Assembly (NCBI GenBank): GCA_905192805.1
Contig: CAJJMF010000021.1
Span: 1 to 19,356 of the forward strand
Origin: an uncultured Sutterella sp.
GTDB lineage: Bacteria; Pseudomonadota; Gammaproteobacteria; Burkholderiales; Burkholderiaceae_F
Reading direction: 5' to 3'
DNA length: 19,356 bases
Shown: one piece after another, positions 6,033 to 14,035 of the stretch
Layout of the letters: the number at the start of each line of letters is the position of its first letter
Numbering within the stretch: position 1 is the stretch's first letter
Made by a program: the position numbers and the translations under genes
The notes under the pieces: model-generated
Databases searched by the model: none
Told to the model about the DNA's origin: nothing
The model's input: the letters and a program-made list of their open reading frames with translations, nothing else

Positions 6033-8195
6033 TTACATACTCACGCGGTTCTTAATTTCGGCCATCTTGCCGTCATTCATACGCGAGGTGCCGTTCACGT
6101 TCGAGTAGCCTAAATACCCACACACGCGACTAATCACGGAGAGGTTATCGCTACCGCAGTGCGGGCACTTAAAGAGTACGTTGGTGCTGTGCTGGCCACA
6201 GTCGCCACAGTAAGCACTATCAAAGTTCACCCCCTGATAGAACCCTTTACTCATCCCACGACGAATGATGGCCTTCACGGCTTCAAAGTTTTCCGGATTG
6301 TCTAAGCGCACATACTGGATGTGACCGCCTTCACAGAGGTGGAAGTCGGTGAATTCACGGTCCTGTTTTTCAAAGGGCGTGATGGCTTCGGTGACATTCA
6401 CATGGAAAGAATTCGTGAAGTACTCGGGGCTATAGTGCTCCGTATGGTTGAAGACGTTATCGACGCCCGCATCGTGGCAGAAGCGATCGTATTGCTTGGC
6501 TTGCGTCGCGCAGAGCGATTCCGCCGGCGTCCCATAAATCGCATAGAGGTAGCCGTCTTCGTTCTTATACTGCGCCAAGACTTCTTGGAGGTGACGCAAC
6601 ACGGACGCGGAGAATTCCCCGCCTTCTTCCACTAAGCGTTTCCCAGACCAGAGGAACGTGGCTTCGTCTAAGGCCGTCACCCCAAAGGAGGCGGTCATGT
6701 AGCGGACCATGTCACCCACTTTTTCGTCCGGGTGCTTCGTGCCTTCGTAAAAACCGCCCTGCGTGAAGGCGAGCGGATTGCTCGAGCACTTCTGGTGACG
6801 GATGATGTCGTAGCGCTTCTTAAAGAACTGACGAATCACTTCGAGGCGTTCATCGAGCAAGGTCCAGAATGACGTGCGCCAATTTTCTGGGTCACGCAAC
6901 TGCGCCAAACGCAGAATGATCGGTAAATTCAAACTCACCGCCCCAATGTTGCAGCGGCCCGTCGTAATCGCTTCGCCCCGTTCGTTTTGCCAGAATGATA
7001 AGAACGCACGGCAACCCATGGGGGAGGTGATCGCACCGTATTCGCGGAAAATACGCGACACGGAACCCGACTCGGACGAGAGGCTCAAGTAGTCCGGGTA
7101 CATGCACTGTGCGGACGTACGCACCGCTTCATCCAAGAGTTCGGCACTGAAGGGATCCGAGGCGATCTGTTCTTCGTCGTAGAGGTAGACGAGTTTCGGG
7201 AACACCACGGGCTTATGATCCTTACCGTGGCCGTTACGACGCACTTGGAGCATCACGCGCGAAATCTGCGAGAGCCAGAATTTTTCTTCGTCCGTCTGAC
7301 GATCCGGATACCACTGACCAAAGGTAATCGTGGTGAAGGCAAAGTCGCCACGGCTGCAGGGCACCGTATTTAACTTCAATTCGAGCGACTGGAAGCCTTG
7401 TTCGAGTTCACGGATGACGTCTTTACGGGCCCAGAGTTCAGCCTTCTCATCCGTTAAGCCCATTTCATGGTACTTGATCATGGCGGCGTTCTTACTCTTT
7501 AACACATAGGGTAAGAGCACCTTATCCAATTCCGGTAGCGTAAAGCCACCAAACTGCTGAGCGGTCGCGACGAGCGTAATGTCGCCAATCACTTGCAGCG
7601 CCGAGAGGACGGTCTTGGGTTCCGAGTACTGGACGTTACTCATTTCAAACCCGCCCTTTAAAACGGAGCCAATGTCAAAGAGGCAGCAGTTAATGCAGCC
7701 CAAAATCATGTCACGCAAGTCGTGGATATAGATATCCCCGCGTTCAATCAATTCCTTTTCTTTACCCGACAGATAGAACTGCTTGTAGAGGCTCTTCGTG
7801 AGGTAGCCCTTAATGAGGGAGCCTTTGGTACTCACGAGCGAACTGTCGTAGTTAGCGTTTTCACGGTCCCCTAAGCGCAACACATCGTCAGCGTCTTGAC
7901 GCAACTGTTCAAACGTCTTGGCATAGGTGGTTTTGTAGTAACGGTATTCGGCGTAGGCTTCTGCCACGCGCTTGTATTCCAAAAAGGCGAGGACGGCAAT
8001 CACGAGCTCATGCAATTCGAGGACCGTCACCGACGTCACCCCCTTCAAACGGTTGGTAACCTCATCGACGATTTTGTTGAGTTCCGTTTCGGGGATGGTG
8101 ATGTCGCAACGATAGGCAGCTTTTTTGACGGCATCAATGATTTTGTAGGGCTTGAAGTCTTCGGTGGATTGATCTTTTTTGAGTACGGTCAGCAT
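6033..8195 (-). CDS. nrdD: Anaerobic (class III) ribonucleoside-triphosphate reductase
   Basis: A 720-residue enzyme that makes dNTPs from NTPs without oxygen. The N-terminus (about 1-95) is an ATP-cone (LTVLKKDQSTEDFKPYKI onward), the allosteric activity domain. The C-terminal glycyl-radical segment reads SRVCGYLGYSNVN, with the radical Gly expected at 693. The four-Cys zinc site that supports it is C663-GD-C666 and C677-PH-C680. Length is close to the E. coli enzyme (712). It depends on the activase nrdG immediately downstream. The ATG at 8195 has a weak AAGAAG upstream. Nucleotide-level regulation is likely through the NrdR box pair found about 430-475 nt upstream. Its presence indicates that the organism replicates under strict or frequent anoxia. 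Confidence 0.96.
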   Translation of the reverse strand: MLTVLKKDQSTEDFKPYKIIDAVKKAAYRCDITIPETELNKIVDEVTNRLKGVTSVTVLELHELVIAVLAFLEYKRVAEAYAEYRYYKTTYAKTFEQLRQDADDVLRLGDRENANYDSSLVSTKGSLIKGYLTKSLYKQFYLSGKEKELIERGDIYIHDLRDMILGCINCCLFDIGSVLKGGFEMSNVQYSEPKTVLSALQVIGDITLVATAQQFGGFTLPELDKVLLPYVLKSKNAAMIKYHEMGLTDEKAELWARKDVIRELEQGFQSLELKLNTVPCSRGDFAFTTITFGQWYPDRQTDEEKFWLSQISRVMLQVRRNGHGKDHKPVVFPKLVYLYDEEQIASDPFSAELLDEAVRTSAQCMYPDYLSLSSESGSVSRIFREYGAITSPMGCRAFLSFWQNERGEAITTGRCNIGAVSLNLPIILRLAQLRDPENWRTSFWTLLDERLEVIRQFFKKRYDIIRHQKCSSNPLAFTQGGFYEGTKHPDEKVGDMVRYMTASFGVTALDEATFLWSGKRLVEEGGEFSASVLRHLQEVLAQYKNEDGYLYAIYGTPAESLCATQAKQYDRFCHDAGVDNVFNHTEHYSPEYFTNSFHVNVTEAITPFEKQDREFTDFHLCEGGHIQYVRLDNPENFEAVKAIIRRGMSKGFYQGVNFDSAYCGDCGQHSTNVLFKCPHCGSDNLSVISRVCGYLGYSNVNGTSRMNDGKMAEIKNRVSM

Positions 8196-8622
8196 ATTCG
8201 TTTCTTCTTAATTAGTGATATTTATTACAAATTACAACAACAAAGGGGGAAGAAGATCATCATGCCCCGAGGGCGTTGGTTGAGTCAAAACCCAAGGTGC
8301 TTTTCTTCTGGGCTCGAAAGTTTAGGAGGTCTCACTCGACTCTGCAAGGGAGGTTTTACTTAGACCATACCCTGTGCGGGGGGTTGACAAGGGGAGGGGA
8401 GTTAGGTAGTTATGAGCTAACTCAATGGTAATGATAGAGAATAAATAAAACGCTTTCCTGGGCATAAACGACCAAAAGGCATGTAGCCGTGCCAAAGAAA
8501 TGTGGTTTTAACGAAGCCAGAGCAGGGGGTTCATGTCAAAAAAAACCGTTTTTTTATTTTTCTATGGCAAGACAGCTTTTCATAGAAATTACTCGGAGAG
8601 TGTGAGATAGCAAAAATTATTG

Positions 8623-8670
8623 ATACTACATTTATGGATTCAAAGGATCGCCTACCACAATAGGTTGTGT
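8623..8670 (-). promoter_or_regulatory. Probable tandem NrdR boxes controlling nrdDG
   Basis: The site CCACAATAGGTTGTGT (8655-8670) matches the 16-bp NrdR consensus (aCACwATATATwGTGt) at about 13 positions. A weaker copy, ATACTACATTTATGGA (8623-8638), about 10 matches, starts exactly 32 bp away. Paired NrdR boxes about 31-32 bp apart are the known architecture in front of bacterial nrd operons. The consensus is from memory and the weaker box alone would not be convincing; the spacing is what makes the pair credible. Confidence 0.5.
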
Positions 8671-8804
8671 TTTGGCTCACCGATGACCTAATATCGTTCG
8701 ATGCTCGATTGAGCCGTTTGGGGCCTTTTGCGGTGCGAGTGAGGTGCTTCTGACGCGCGGAACAATAGCGGAGACAAAAATAAATCATCCACGGCGTGAA
8801 AACG

Positions 8805-8810
8805 TATAAT
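8805..8810 (+). promoter_or_regulatory. -10 box for the LysR-type regulator
   Basis: A consensus TATAAT about 105 nt upstream of the LysR start. The -35 region at 17-nt spacing is poor (AAATCA), so promoter strength may depend on an activator. Confidence 0.35.
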
Positions 8811-8916
8811 GGCAGTGACAACGAGCGTCTCGTGACAGAACGTTCTCGCTAACGCGAATCCCTCACGGTCTAACGTGGAAGCTCCGTCCCCCTTGAGTCA
8901 ATAAAGAGATAAGTAG

Positions 8917-9900
8917 ATGCCCACAGCCAAATATCGGGTGAAGTTAGCCGAGTTGCGTTATCACGACTTAATGTTTTTGATCTCGTTATCAGAAACGCAG
9001 AGTCTCACCCAAACCGCCTCTGCCGTCGGCATGAGTATGAGTAGTGCGTCGCGCCGTTTAGCCACGTTGCGTGAGCTCTTTCATGATGAACTCTTTGTGC
9101 GTAGTGGCACGGAAATGGCGGCAACGCGTCGCATGCGCGACCTTTTGGATCCCATGCGTGAGATGCTCAACAATGCCGCCAACCTCTTTGAGGCCCCCAC
9201 GCTTGACTTAGAACACATGGATCGTGTCGTGCGCCTTATGGTGCAAGACCACATTTTCCATGGTCCCTTTACGCGTGAAATCCTTCGTAAGTTTTATACG
9301 ATGGCTCCCAACTCGGTGATGCGCATTGTGCAGGCCGAAAAGCAGATCTTTGATCGCTTGCGCGATAACCAAATTGACATGGCGTTTTATGCGGGTAACG
9401 ACACACCCGGGGACTTTCATGCGGTGACGCTTTACCGTGGGCGTTTTGGAATCTTTGTTCGACGCGATCATCCCTTGGTGCGTCAGGCACACCACAATCA
9501 AATTGATAAACGCCTGTTGCGTGAGTACCGCTCGGTCGAATTGCGACTCCTCGATGGGTTCTTTTCGGATGTGCACGAGGCGGTGCGTGGTCAGTTGGGG
9601 CAAACGGTAGGCTTTGAAACGCCCTATACCACGTCGCTGCCGGTGGTTGTGGAAGAAACTAACTTTACGTTTGTGGGCCCGTTGATTACCCTACGTCGCT
9701 TTTTGACGACCACGCAAAATCCGGACCAGTTTGCCATTTTGAGTTTTACGGACGATATGGGCTTTTATGCGCCCAAACTCATTTGGCACCATCGCTCCCA
9801 CTCCGACCCATTCTTACAGTGGGTGCGTAGCGTTATTATCGATACCTGCCGTACCGAAGCCCACGGGCTCGATCGTACTGCGTTGCCCATTCAAGGTTAA
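8917..9900 (+). CDS. LysR-family transcriptional regulator
   Basis: A 327-residue protein with the LysR pattern: an N-terminal winged helix at about residues 14-74 (LRYHDLMFLISLSETQSLTQ, AVGMSMSSASRRLATLRELF, ELFVRSG), followed by a linker helix and a periplasmic-binding-protein-like effector domain (about 100-310). The motif DELFVR-G and the stretch NQIDMAFYAG are typical of the NodD/LinR-like branch. Effector and targets are unknown. The next genes are a Crp/Fnr-like gene tail to tail and, beyond it, the flavoprotein/cytochrome pair, so it may regulate that reductase. The start has only a weak purine stretch (AGAGATAAG). Its stop codon overlaps the stop of the convergent gene. Confidence 0.9.
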   Translation: MPTAKYRVKLAELRYHDLMFLISLSETQSLTQTASAVGMSMSSASRRLATLRELFHDELFVRSGTEMAATRRMRDLLDPMREMLNNAANLFEAPTLDLEHMDRVVRLMVQDHIFHGPFTREILRKFYTMAPNSVMRIVQAEKQIFDRLRDNQIDMAFYAGNDTPGDFHAVTLYRGRFGIFVRRDHPLVRQAHHNQIDKRLLREYRSVELRLLDGFFSDVHEAVRGQLGQTVGFETPYTTSLPVVVEETNFTFVGPLITLRRFLTTTQNPDQFAILSFTDDMGFYAPKLIWHHRSHSDPFLQWVRSVIIDTCRTEAHGLDRTALPIQG

Positions 9901-10634
9901 ACGCTCGCCTTAGGGCGTTCTTCGCTGGTGAGCCAATCGGTGGCCTGAGCTAGGAGTGCTCGGGTCACGTAACGCGTTTGCCCCTGGCGAATCAGGAGTC
10001 CCGATTTTTCCCATTGCGTGAGCGTCAGGGACGTCATTGTGCGTGTTGCTCCAATCGTTTGGGCCAATTCGGTCACGGTCAATTGGTAGGGAATAGGAGT
10101 AGGGGTAAAGCGCTCGAGCGCTTTGTCCCAGTTAAACGTGAGTCGCTTTTCGTCTTGAAATATCAGCGCGGCGAGAAGTCGCGCCAGACGCACCGCGATC
10201 GTGTCGGTCATCGCGGAAAAGAGGCCTTCCATATCGGACTCATGTTCGTGCACAAGCATCTCGGTGTGTGCGTCGTTTAAGGCAACGTCTTGATGGAGCA
10301 TTTGCAAAAACGTGTGCCGCGAGAGAAGTAACACATCGGTGGGACGCAAGGCCACATCGAGGATATTTACCACGGAGCCCGTGTACGCGTCGACATTGCC
10401 CACTAAGCGTCCCGCGGGGACCAGCGTAAAGTAGTGGGGATTGAGTTTGCTGTCACGCATCTGGAAGCCACAGAGGCCATTGACGACCCACGCGACTTCA
10501 CCTTCCACGCCTCCGTTATAAAGCGACTGCCCAGGCTTAAGATGTAAGGATTGTCCATAACGACGAAAAAGTGCGTAAAACGCATTGGGGGCAGGTTCGT
10601 GTACCCACGGAAATTGGATGAACACTTGGCGCAT
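9897..10634 (-). CDS. Crp/Fnr-family transcriptional regulator without an N-terminal Fe-S cysteine set
   Basis: A 245-residue protein with a cyclic-nucleotide-binding-like beta-roll (about 20-135; LKPGQSLYNGGVEGEVAWVVNG at the start) and a C-terminal winged helix (about 160-235; LTVTELAQTIGATRTMTSLTL, then WEKSGLLIRQGQTRYV). Only one cysteine (C55 region, GLCGF) is seen, so it is not an oxygen sensor of the FNR type; the arginine and glutamate needed for cAMP binding are not evident either. The ligand is unknown; relatives include regulators of anaerobic or nitrogen-oxide metabolism. AAGGAA precedes the ATG at 10634. It lies directly downstream of the flavoprotein gene on the same strand, behind a moderate terminator, and its 3' end overlaps that of the LysR gene by 4 bp. 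Confidence 0.87.
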   Translation of the reverse strand: MRQVFIQFPWVHEPAPNAFYALFRRYGQSLHLKPGQSLYNGGVEGEVAWVVNGLCGFQMRDSKLNPHYFTLVPAGRLVGNVDAYTGSVVNILDVALRPTDVLLLSRHTFLQMLHQDVALNDAHTEMLVHEHESDMEGLFSAMTDTIAVRLARLLAALIFQDEKRLTFNWDKALERFTPTPIPYQLTVTELAQTIGATRTMTSLTLTQWEKSGLLIRQGQTRYVTRALLAQATDWLTSEERPKASV

Positions 10635-10681
10635 GGGGGCGATTCCTTGAGTCGTGCGGTGGGATTCTTGGTCAGATCAAA

Positions 10682-10724
10682 TTATATCGAAAGAGGGAGG
10701 CAAGACGCTGTGCTTACCTCCCTC
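10682..10724 (-). terminator. Probable terminator of the flavoprotein operon
   Basis: GAGGGAGG (10693-10700) pairs with CCTCCCTC (10717-10724), followed by a C/A mismatch and a further AAG/CTT, with an 8-nt loop. On the minus strand the stem is followed by TTTCGATATAATTT, a poor T-run, so termination may be partial. The TATAAT formed at 10681-10686 on the minus strand could serve as the -10 of the downstream Crp/Fnr-like gene. Confidence 0.55.
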
Positions 10725-10744
10725 CTGAGGGTTTTCATGACGGG

Positions 10745-12454
10745 TCAGTCAGGAAACGGTGTGGCGCGACATGAGATCGCTAAGTCCTTCACTTTGTCAA
10801 TCGAGCCACCGGCGGCGAGGATCCCCGCTAAGCGACCAAACGTTAACGCACGACCATGGTTCATCCCCGGGCAAATCGTCGGGTAGTCACCGCTACCGAA
10901 GTAGTCCCCAGCGGCCGCGCCAGCGACAAAGAGCTTACCAATGGGCTGATTGTTGGCATCCAACACATGTAACGAGGGATCGGTGTGTAAGCCGCCCGAC
11001 ATCGCCAAGAGCGAACTGGACAAACGACCCGCATAGAAGGGCCCTTTGAGAATCGGGGTCATTAATTCGCCGCGCTTGCCGAAGTCCTTATCTTTGCCGG
11101 TCTGGCAGAGTTCGTTGTAGTGCTTCACGGTCTTTAAGAATTCCGCCACAGGCACATTCATCTTCTTGGCTAAGTCTTCTAACGTGTCCGCGACGACCAC
11201 CTTGCCGTCCTTGATGTGCTGCTTTAAGGTCGCTTCTTCGACGTCAAGGTTGAAGCCCGCGCCCCAGGGTTGCCACATCTGACCACAGAAGAGCCCACCG
11301 TTTAGTTTCCCATCGACTTGCTTTTTCACTTGCTTCAAACCGTCGGCGTCGTACACGCTCCAAGCAATCCCATGAGGTTGCAACTCTTTGCAGCAGGACT
11401 TCGACTGCGTGTTGACGTCTTCGTTCATAAAGCGTTTACCCAACGCGTTCACATGTAAGAACGTGTAGGAGGCAGCGCCCGCTTCCAAGTGCACTGTAGC
11501 AGCATGATCTTCTAAGCGTTGCATTGCCCCACCAACCTGCATGGCCATAATATGGCAGTCACCGGTGTTGGTCTTAGCCGGATAGTAAATCTGCGCATCC
11601 ACGCGCAACGAGAAGGGCGCCCAGCGCTTACGCATTTCTTCGTTCGAGGCGTAGCAACCCGAGGCGATGATGATGCCTTTACGGGCGACGAACTTGGTGT
11701 AGTTACCCTTGCGACCCGCAATCAGCGTGTCCACATCGCCGTTGGCGGCCTTCACAAATTGCACGGCGGGCATACGGAAGTAGGTTTTGACACCACGTTT
11801 TTCGGCTTCTTTGAGCATGGCAGGAACGAGCACGACGTTACCAATGCCGGTGGAATTCCCGTAGGTGTAGTCAAGCGACACGTCTTTGTTGTAGAAGAAG
11901 TGCGTCACAGGAACTTCCGTATAGGTCGGTCCCTTGTAGTAGCCTTCCCAGAGCGTGACCTTCACATCGTTTTTGGCGCACATGTCAATGGCCCAGTCCA
12001 TGCAGGCCCCGGACTTCTTTGCAAACATCCAAAGGAGGCGTTCGTCCATACGGCCTTGGCCCCAGGCGATCAAACGACGCACCACGTCGGCATAGTCGAC
12101 TTTCACGCCTAAACTTTCTTGCACTTTGGAACCAAAGGCGGTGATATGCCCACCGCGGGCTCCCCAAGAGCCCGTCTTTTCAATGAGAGCAACTTCGGCG
12201 CCTTCTTCGCGCGCTGCATTGGCAGCCGCCACACCCGCTAAGCCCGCCCCAATGACGAGCACGTCGACCGTGACGGTATTCTTGATTTCTGCCTCGGGAA
12301 TTGGGGTCACGGGTTTTTCCCACGACCAACCCGTGCATTTCGGGGCTTGCCATTTTTCCGGAATGTCCCCTGCGAAGGCGGACGGCGTTGCCGCTACGAC
12401 CGAGGAAGCACCGGCGACTTTAAAGAATGTACGACGAGAAAGCGATTTAGACAT
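10745..12454 (-). CDS. Tat-exported FAD-binding reductase, fumarate-reductase/flavocytochrome c flavoprotein family
   Basis: A 569-residue periplasmic flavoprotein. The N-terminus has a twin-arginine signal, S6-RRTFFK-12, and a likely cleavage after AFA at 26-28. FAD is bound through VLVIGAGLAGVAAANAA (GxGxxG at 69-74) and the acidic end of the next strand (LIEK). The FAD_binding_2-type catalytic domain follows, with GKRFMNED, SGGLHTD and a C-terminal FVAGAAAGDYFGSGDYP segment. In fumarate reductases the corresponding C-terminal motif is YNRLGGNA with a substrate-binding Arg, and an Arg follows the NE motif; here the sequences are CPGMNHGRAL and NEDVNTQ, so fumarate is unlikely to be the substrate. 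It is preceded in the same operon by a tetrahaem cytochrome, its likely electron donor. Substrate unknown; related gut reductases act on enoates or other organic acceptors. Confidence 0.88.
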   Translation of the reverse strand: MSKSLSRRTFFKVAGASSVVAATPSAFAGDIPEKWQAPKCTGWSWEKPVTPIPEAEIKNTVTVDVLVIGAGLAGVAAANAAREEGAEVALIEKTGSWGARGGHITAFGSKVQESLGVKVDYADVVRRLIAWGQGRMDERLLWMFAKKSGACMDWAIDMCAKNDVKVTLWEGYYKGPTYTEVPVTHFFYNKDVSLDYTYGNSTGIGNVVLVPAMLKEAEKRGVKTYFRMPAVQFVKAANGDVDTLIAGRKGNYTKFVARKGIIIASGCYASNEEMRKRWAPFSLRVDAQIYYPAKTNTGDCHIMAMQVGGAMQRLEDHAATVHLEAGAASYTFLHVNALGKRFMNEDVNTQSKSCCKELQPHGIAWSVYDADGLKQVKKQVDGKLNGGLFCGQMWQPWGAGFNLDVEEATLKQHIKDGKVVVADTLEDLAKKMNVPVAEFLKTVKHYNELCQTGKDKDFGKRGELMTPILKGPFYAGRLSSSLLAMSGGLHTDPSLHVLDANNQPIGKLFVAGAAAGDYFGSGDYPTICPGMNHGRALTFGRLAGILAAGGSIDKVKDLAISCRATPFPD

Positions 12455-12520
12455 AGAGGTCTCCTAAAAGAATTCGCTTGTGGGCGAAAACAGTCAGCGA
12501 GGGATCACGCGTGGTGGGTG

Positions 12521-12853
12521 TTATTTGCTGGGCATCGTCACGGGATCCATCGTGTGGCACTCCGCACAGCCGTTGACACTCACGCTGTGAGGTTTGTGAC
12601 ACTGCAGGCAGTCATAGGTATCAAAATGCCCTTGATGAGGGTTGAGTTTTTTGCCGTTCACCACGACACTGCCTTTCTCAGGCTTTTCTCCGTGGCAGGT
12701 AATGCACACGTCGGGCTTAGCGTTTTGCGCCGAGGGTGTGCCCGGCTCATGACAGGTTTGGCAATTCGGGTGGAAACCCGCAACCCCTTCAGCGTGAAGT
12801 GCATTAACCCCGAAAAAAAGGCTAAGTGTGAGGACAGTCATCGTTCGTTTCAT
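12521..12853 (-). CDS. Small periplasmic tetrahaem cytochrome c
   Basis: A 110-residue exported protein: signal peptide about 1-21 (MTVLTLSLFFGVNALHA) and four haem motifs, CQTCH 31-35, CITCH 50-54, CLQCH 82-86, CAECH 96-100. Size and haem spacing resemble the haem domain of Shewanella-type flavocytochrome c fumarate reductase and related small cytochromes that carry electrons to periplasmic flavoproteins. It lies 66 nt upstream of the Tat-exported flavoprotein on the same strand, so the pair amounts to a flavocytochrome c split into two genes. The initiating Met is ambiguous: the first ATG (12853) has only weak AGAT upstream and a second ATG follows four codons later. No membrane quinol dehydrogenase is encoded nearby; the electron source must be elsewhere (CymA/NrfH-like). 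Confidence 0.9.
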   Translation of the reverse strand: MKRTMTVLTLSLFFGVNALHAEGVAGFHPNCQTCHEPGTPSAQNAKPDVCITCHGEKPEKGSVVVNGKKLNPHQGHFDTYDCLQCHKPHSVSVNGCAECHTMDPVTMPSK

Positions 12854-13060
12854 GGTGCGAAATCTCGTGAAATCAAGGGTGGATATCGTTTGAACTTGAT
12901 GAGTATGTTCGCAAAAAAGGGCGAGTCGACCGTGTTAAGCAATTAACGCAATTACGCCCTTTGAAGTAAGCAATAGTCCTCAGATCTCCGTATTTTGGAG
13001 GAGGTTAGGGCGATTGGGAGAACGAGGGGGAGGAAGCGTCCGAGAGGAGAGTAGATAGAC

Positions 13061-13091
13061 AAAGCCCGGACCTGTGGGGCGCCCGGGCTTT
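13061..13091 (-). terminator. Terminator of the nitroreductase-family gene
   Basis: AAAGCCCGG (13061-13069) pairs perfectly with CCGGGCTTT (13083-13091), 9 bp with a 13-nt loop, 14 nt beyond the stop at 13106. The T-run on the minus strand is short (TTTGTCTAT). Confidence 0.72.
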
Positions 13092-13105
13092 AGGAAGATG
13101 GGGTT

Positions 13106-13885
13106 TTAGAGGAACGTGTCTGAGAGTTTCTTCAAGCGGTATCCGACGGTTTGCACGGCTATCACTTTTTCCTCAGGCCCTAAGCGCAACGTTTGGCCTA
13201 AACGATCGCGGTCAAAGCCGGTGCGCGCCACGCACGACAAATCGAGCGCGGTAGCGGCTAAGTAGAGGGCTTGAATTTTGGCCCCCACGTCAATCGTCAT
13301 GGCGCGTTCACGCATTTCTTCGATTTTGTGCGCATCAAACCCGCTGGGCTTGACTTTGTCGATCACTTTTTCGCCTAAGCGGCTCACAAAGCTTTCGGTG
13401 CGTGCACGGTTGGCAACATACACAATGTGCACGGGAGCGATATTGAGCGTGGGTTGCGCAAAGATGGTCTCACGACGCACGTCGCGTAATTCACAGAAAA
13501 TGAGCCCATTTTTTTCGGGCACCCAGTGCCAAATGCCATTGGCTTTGAGCACATAGATGTCGATTTCTTGCCAGTCCAAGGCGGACGGGGTGGTGCGTTT
13601 GCCGTTATCGTGCGTAATCCCGTCGGCAGCCCACAGTAGGGTGGCCAAATCTTGATCGGTTAAGGGTTCGTCACTAAACGTACGACGCGATTTGCGCTGA
13701 GCGAGCGCATCCCCTAAGGTCATGCTGAGGGCGCGTGGTTCGGGCAAGGCTCGGAACACCACATGATCATCTCGGTCTTCAAACCGGGCTTTCAATTCCT
13801 CAATGAGGGTTTCCACGCGATCGGTAATATTGTGGAACCATTTATCCCCAATGGCGGCTTTCAATTTTTCTTTCAGTTTGTTCAT
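13106..13885 (-). CDS. Nitroreductase-family (SagB-type) FMN oxidoreductase
   Basis: A 259-residue protein. After a charged N-terminal helix region (about 1-50) comes the family core: ALAQRKSRRTFSDEPLTDQDLATLLWAADGI (about 59-89), whose RKSRRTF arginines bind the FMN phosphate, and a C-terminal AKIQALYLAATALDLSCVARTGF (about 205-227) followed by KVIAVQTVGY. This resembles the SagB/ThcOx-type nitroreductases and small putative NAD(P)H:acceptor reductases. No sag-like or peptide-modification partner is encoded nearby, so a function in peptide maturation is not supported; reduction of nitro compounds, quinones or similar acceptors is possible. There is no signal peptide. It is a single-gene unit with its own terminator. 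The ATG at 13885 is preceded by CAGGG. Confidence 0.82.
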   Translation of the reverse strand: MNKLKEKLKAAIGDKWFHNITDRVETLIEELKARFEDRDDHVVFRALPEPRALSMTLGDALAQRKSRRTFSDEPLTDQDLATLLWAADGITHDNGKRTTPSALDWQEIDIYVLKANGIWHWVPEKNGLIFCELRDVRRETIFAQPTLNIAPVHIVYVANRARTESFVSRLGEKVIDKVKPSGFDAHKIEEMRERAMTIDVGAKIQALYLAATALDLSCVARTGFDRDRLGQTLRLGPEEKVIAVQTVGYRLKKLSDTFL

Positions 13886-14035
13886 GCCCTGGACCCCACG
13901 GCGTAAATGAAAAGCGTTGGTCCTATTCTAGCCAAAGGCGTGGGTTTCTGAGACAATTTGCACACAATGGTATTGCGTAAACGGTACTGAAACGAACACG
14001 GTGACAAGGTTTTGGCCCACAAGGAGGGCAACGCT

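Larger units (their letters stand above)
8196..8916. other. 721-bp intergenic region upstream of nrdD and of the LysR gene
   Basis: No convincing protein gene. It is A/T-rich in the middle, with runs of A and T near 8538-8563. Contents seen: a probable NrdR box pair (8623-8670); a perfect interrupted dyad GTTAG-N11-CTAAC (8401-8421), which overlaps a second dyad AGTTA-N5-TAACT (8408-8422); a weak Fur-box-like TAATGATA (8429-8436); a small hairpin GGCATG/CGTGCC around 8478-8493; and a TATAAT at 8805-8810 for the LysR gene. If nrdD is transcribed from the NrdR site, its leader is over 400 nt long. I recognised no known riboswitch in that leader. Confidence 0.6.

Noticed and set aside
8384..8412. 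TTGACA at 8384-8389 as a plus-strand promoter
   Set aside because: At 17-nt spacing the -10 is TAGTTA, a poor match, and no plus-strand gene follows for 500 bp.
8427..8445. Fur box around TAATGATA
   Set aside because: Only about 12 of 19 positions match and no iron-related gene is adjacent.
8531..8821. 96-codon minus-strand open frame upstream of nrdD
   Set aside because: Composition looks like translated non-coding DNA, no Shine-Dalgarno sequence, no recognisable motif, and it covers the NrdR box pair.
11519..12112. 197-codon plus-strand open frame opposite the flavoprotein
   Set aside because: Antisense shadow of a well-supported gene; no domain and no ribosome-binding site.
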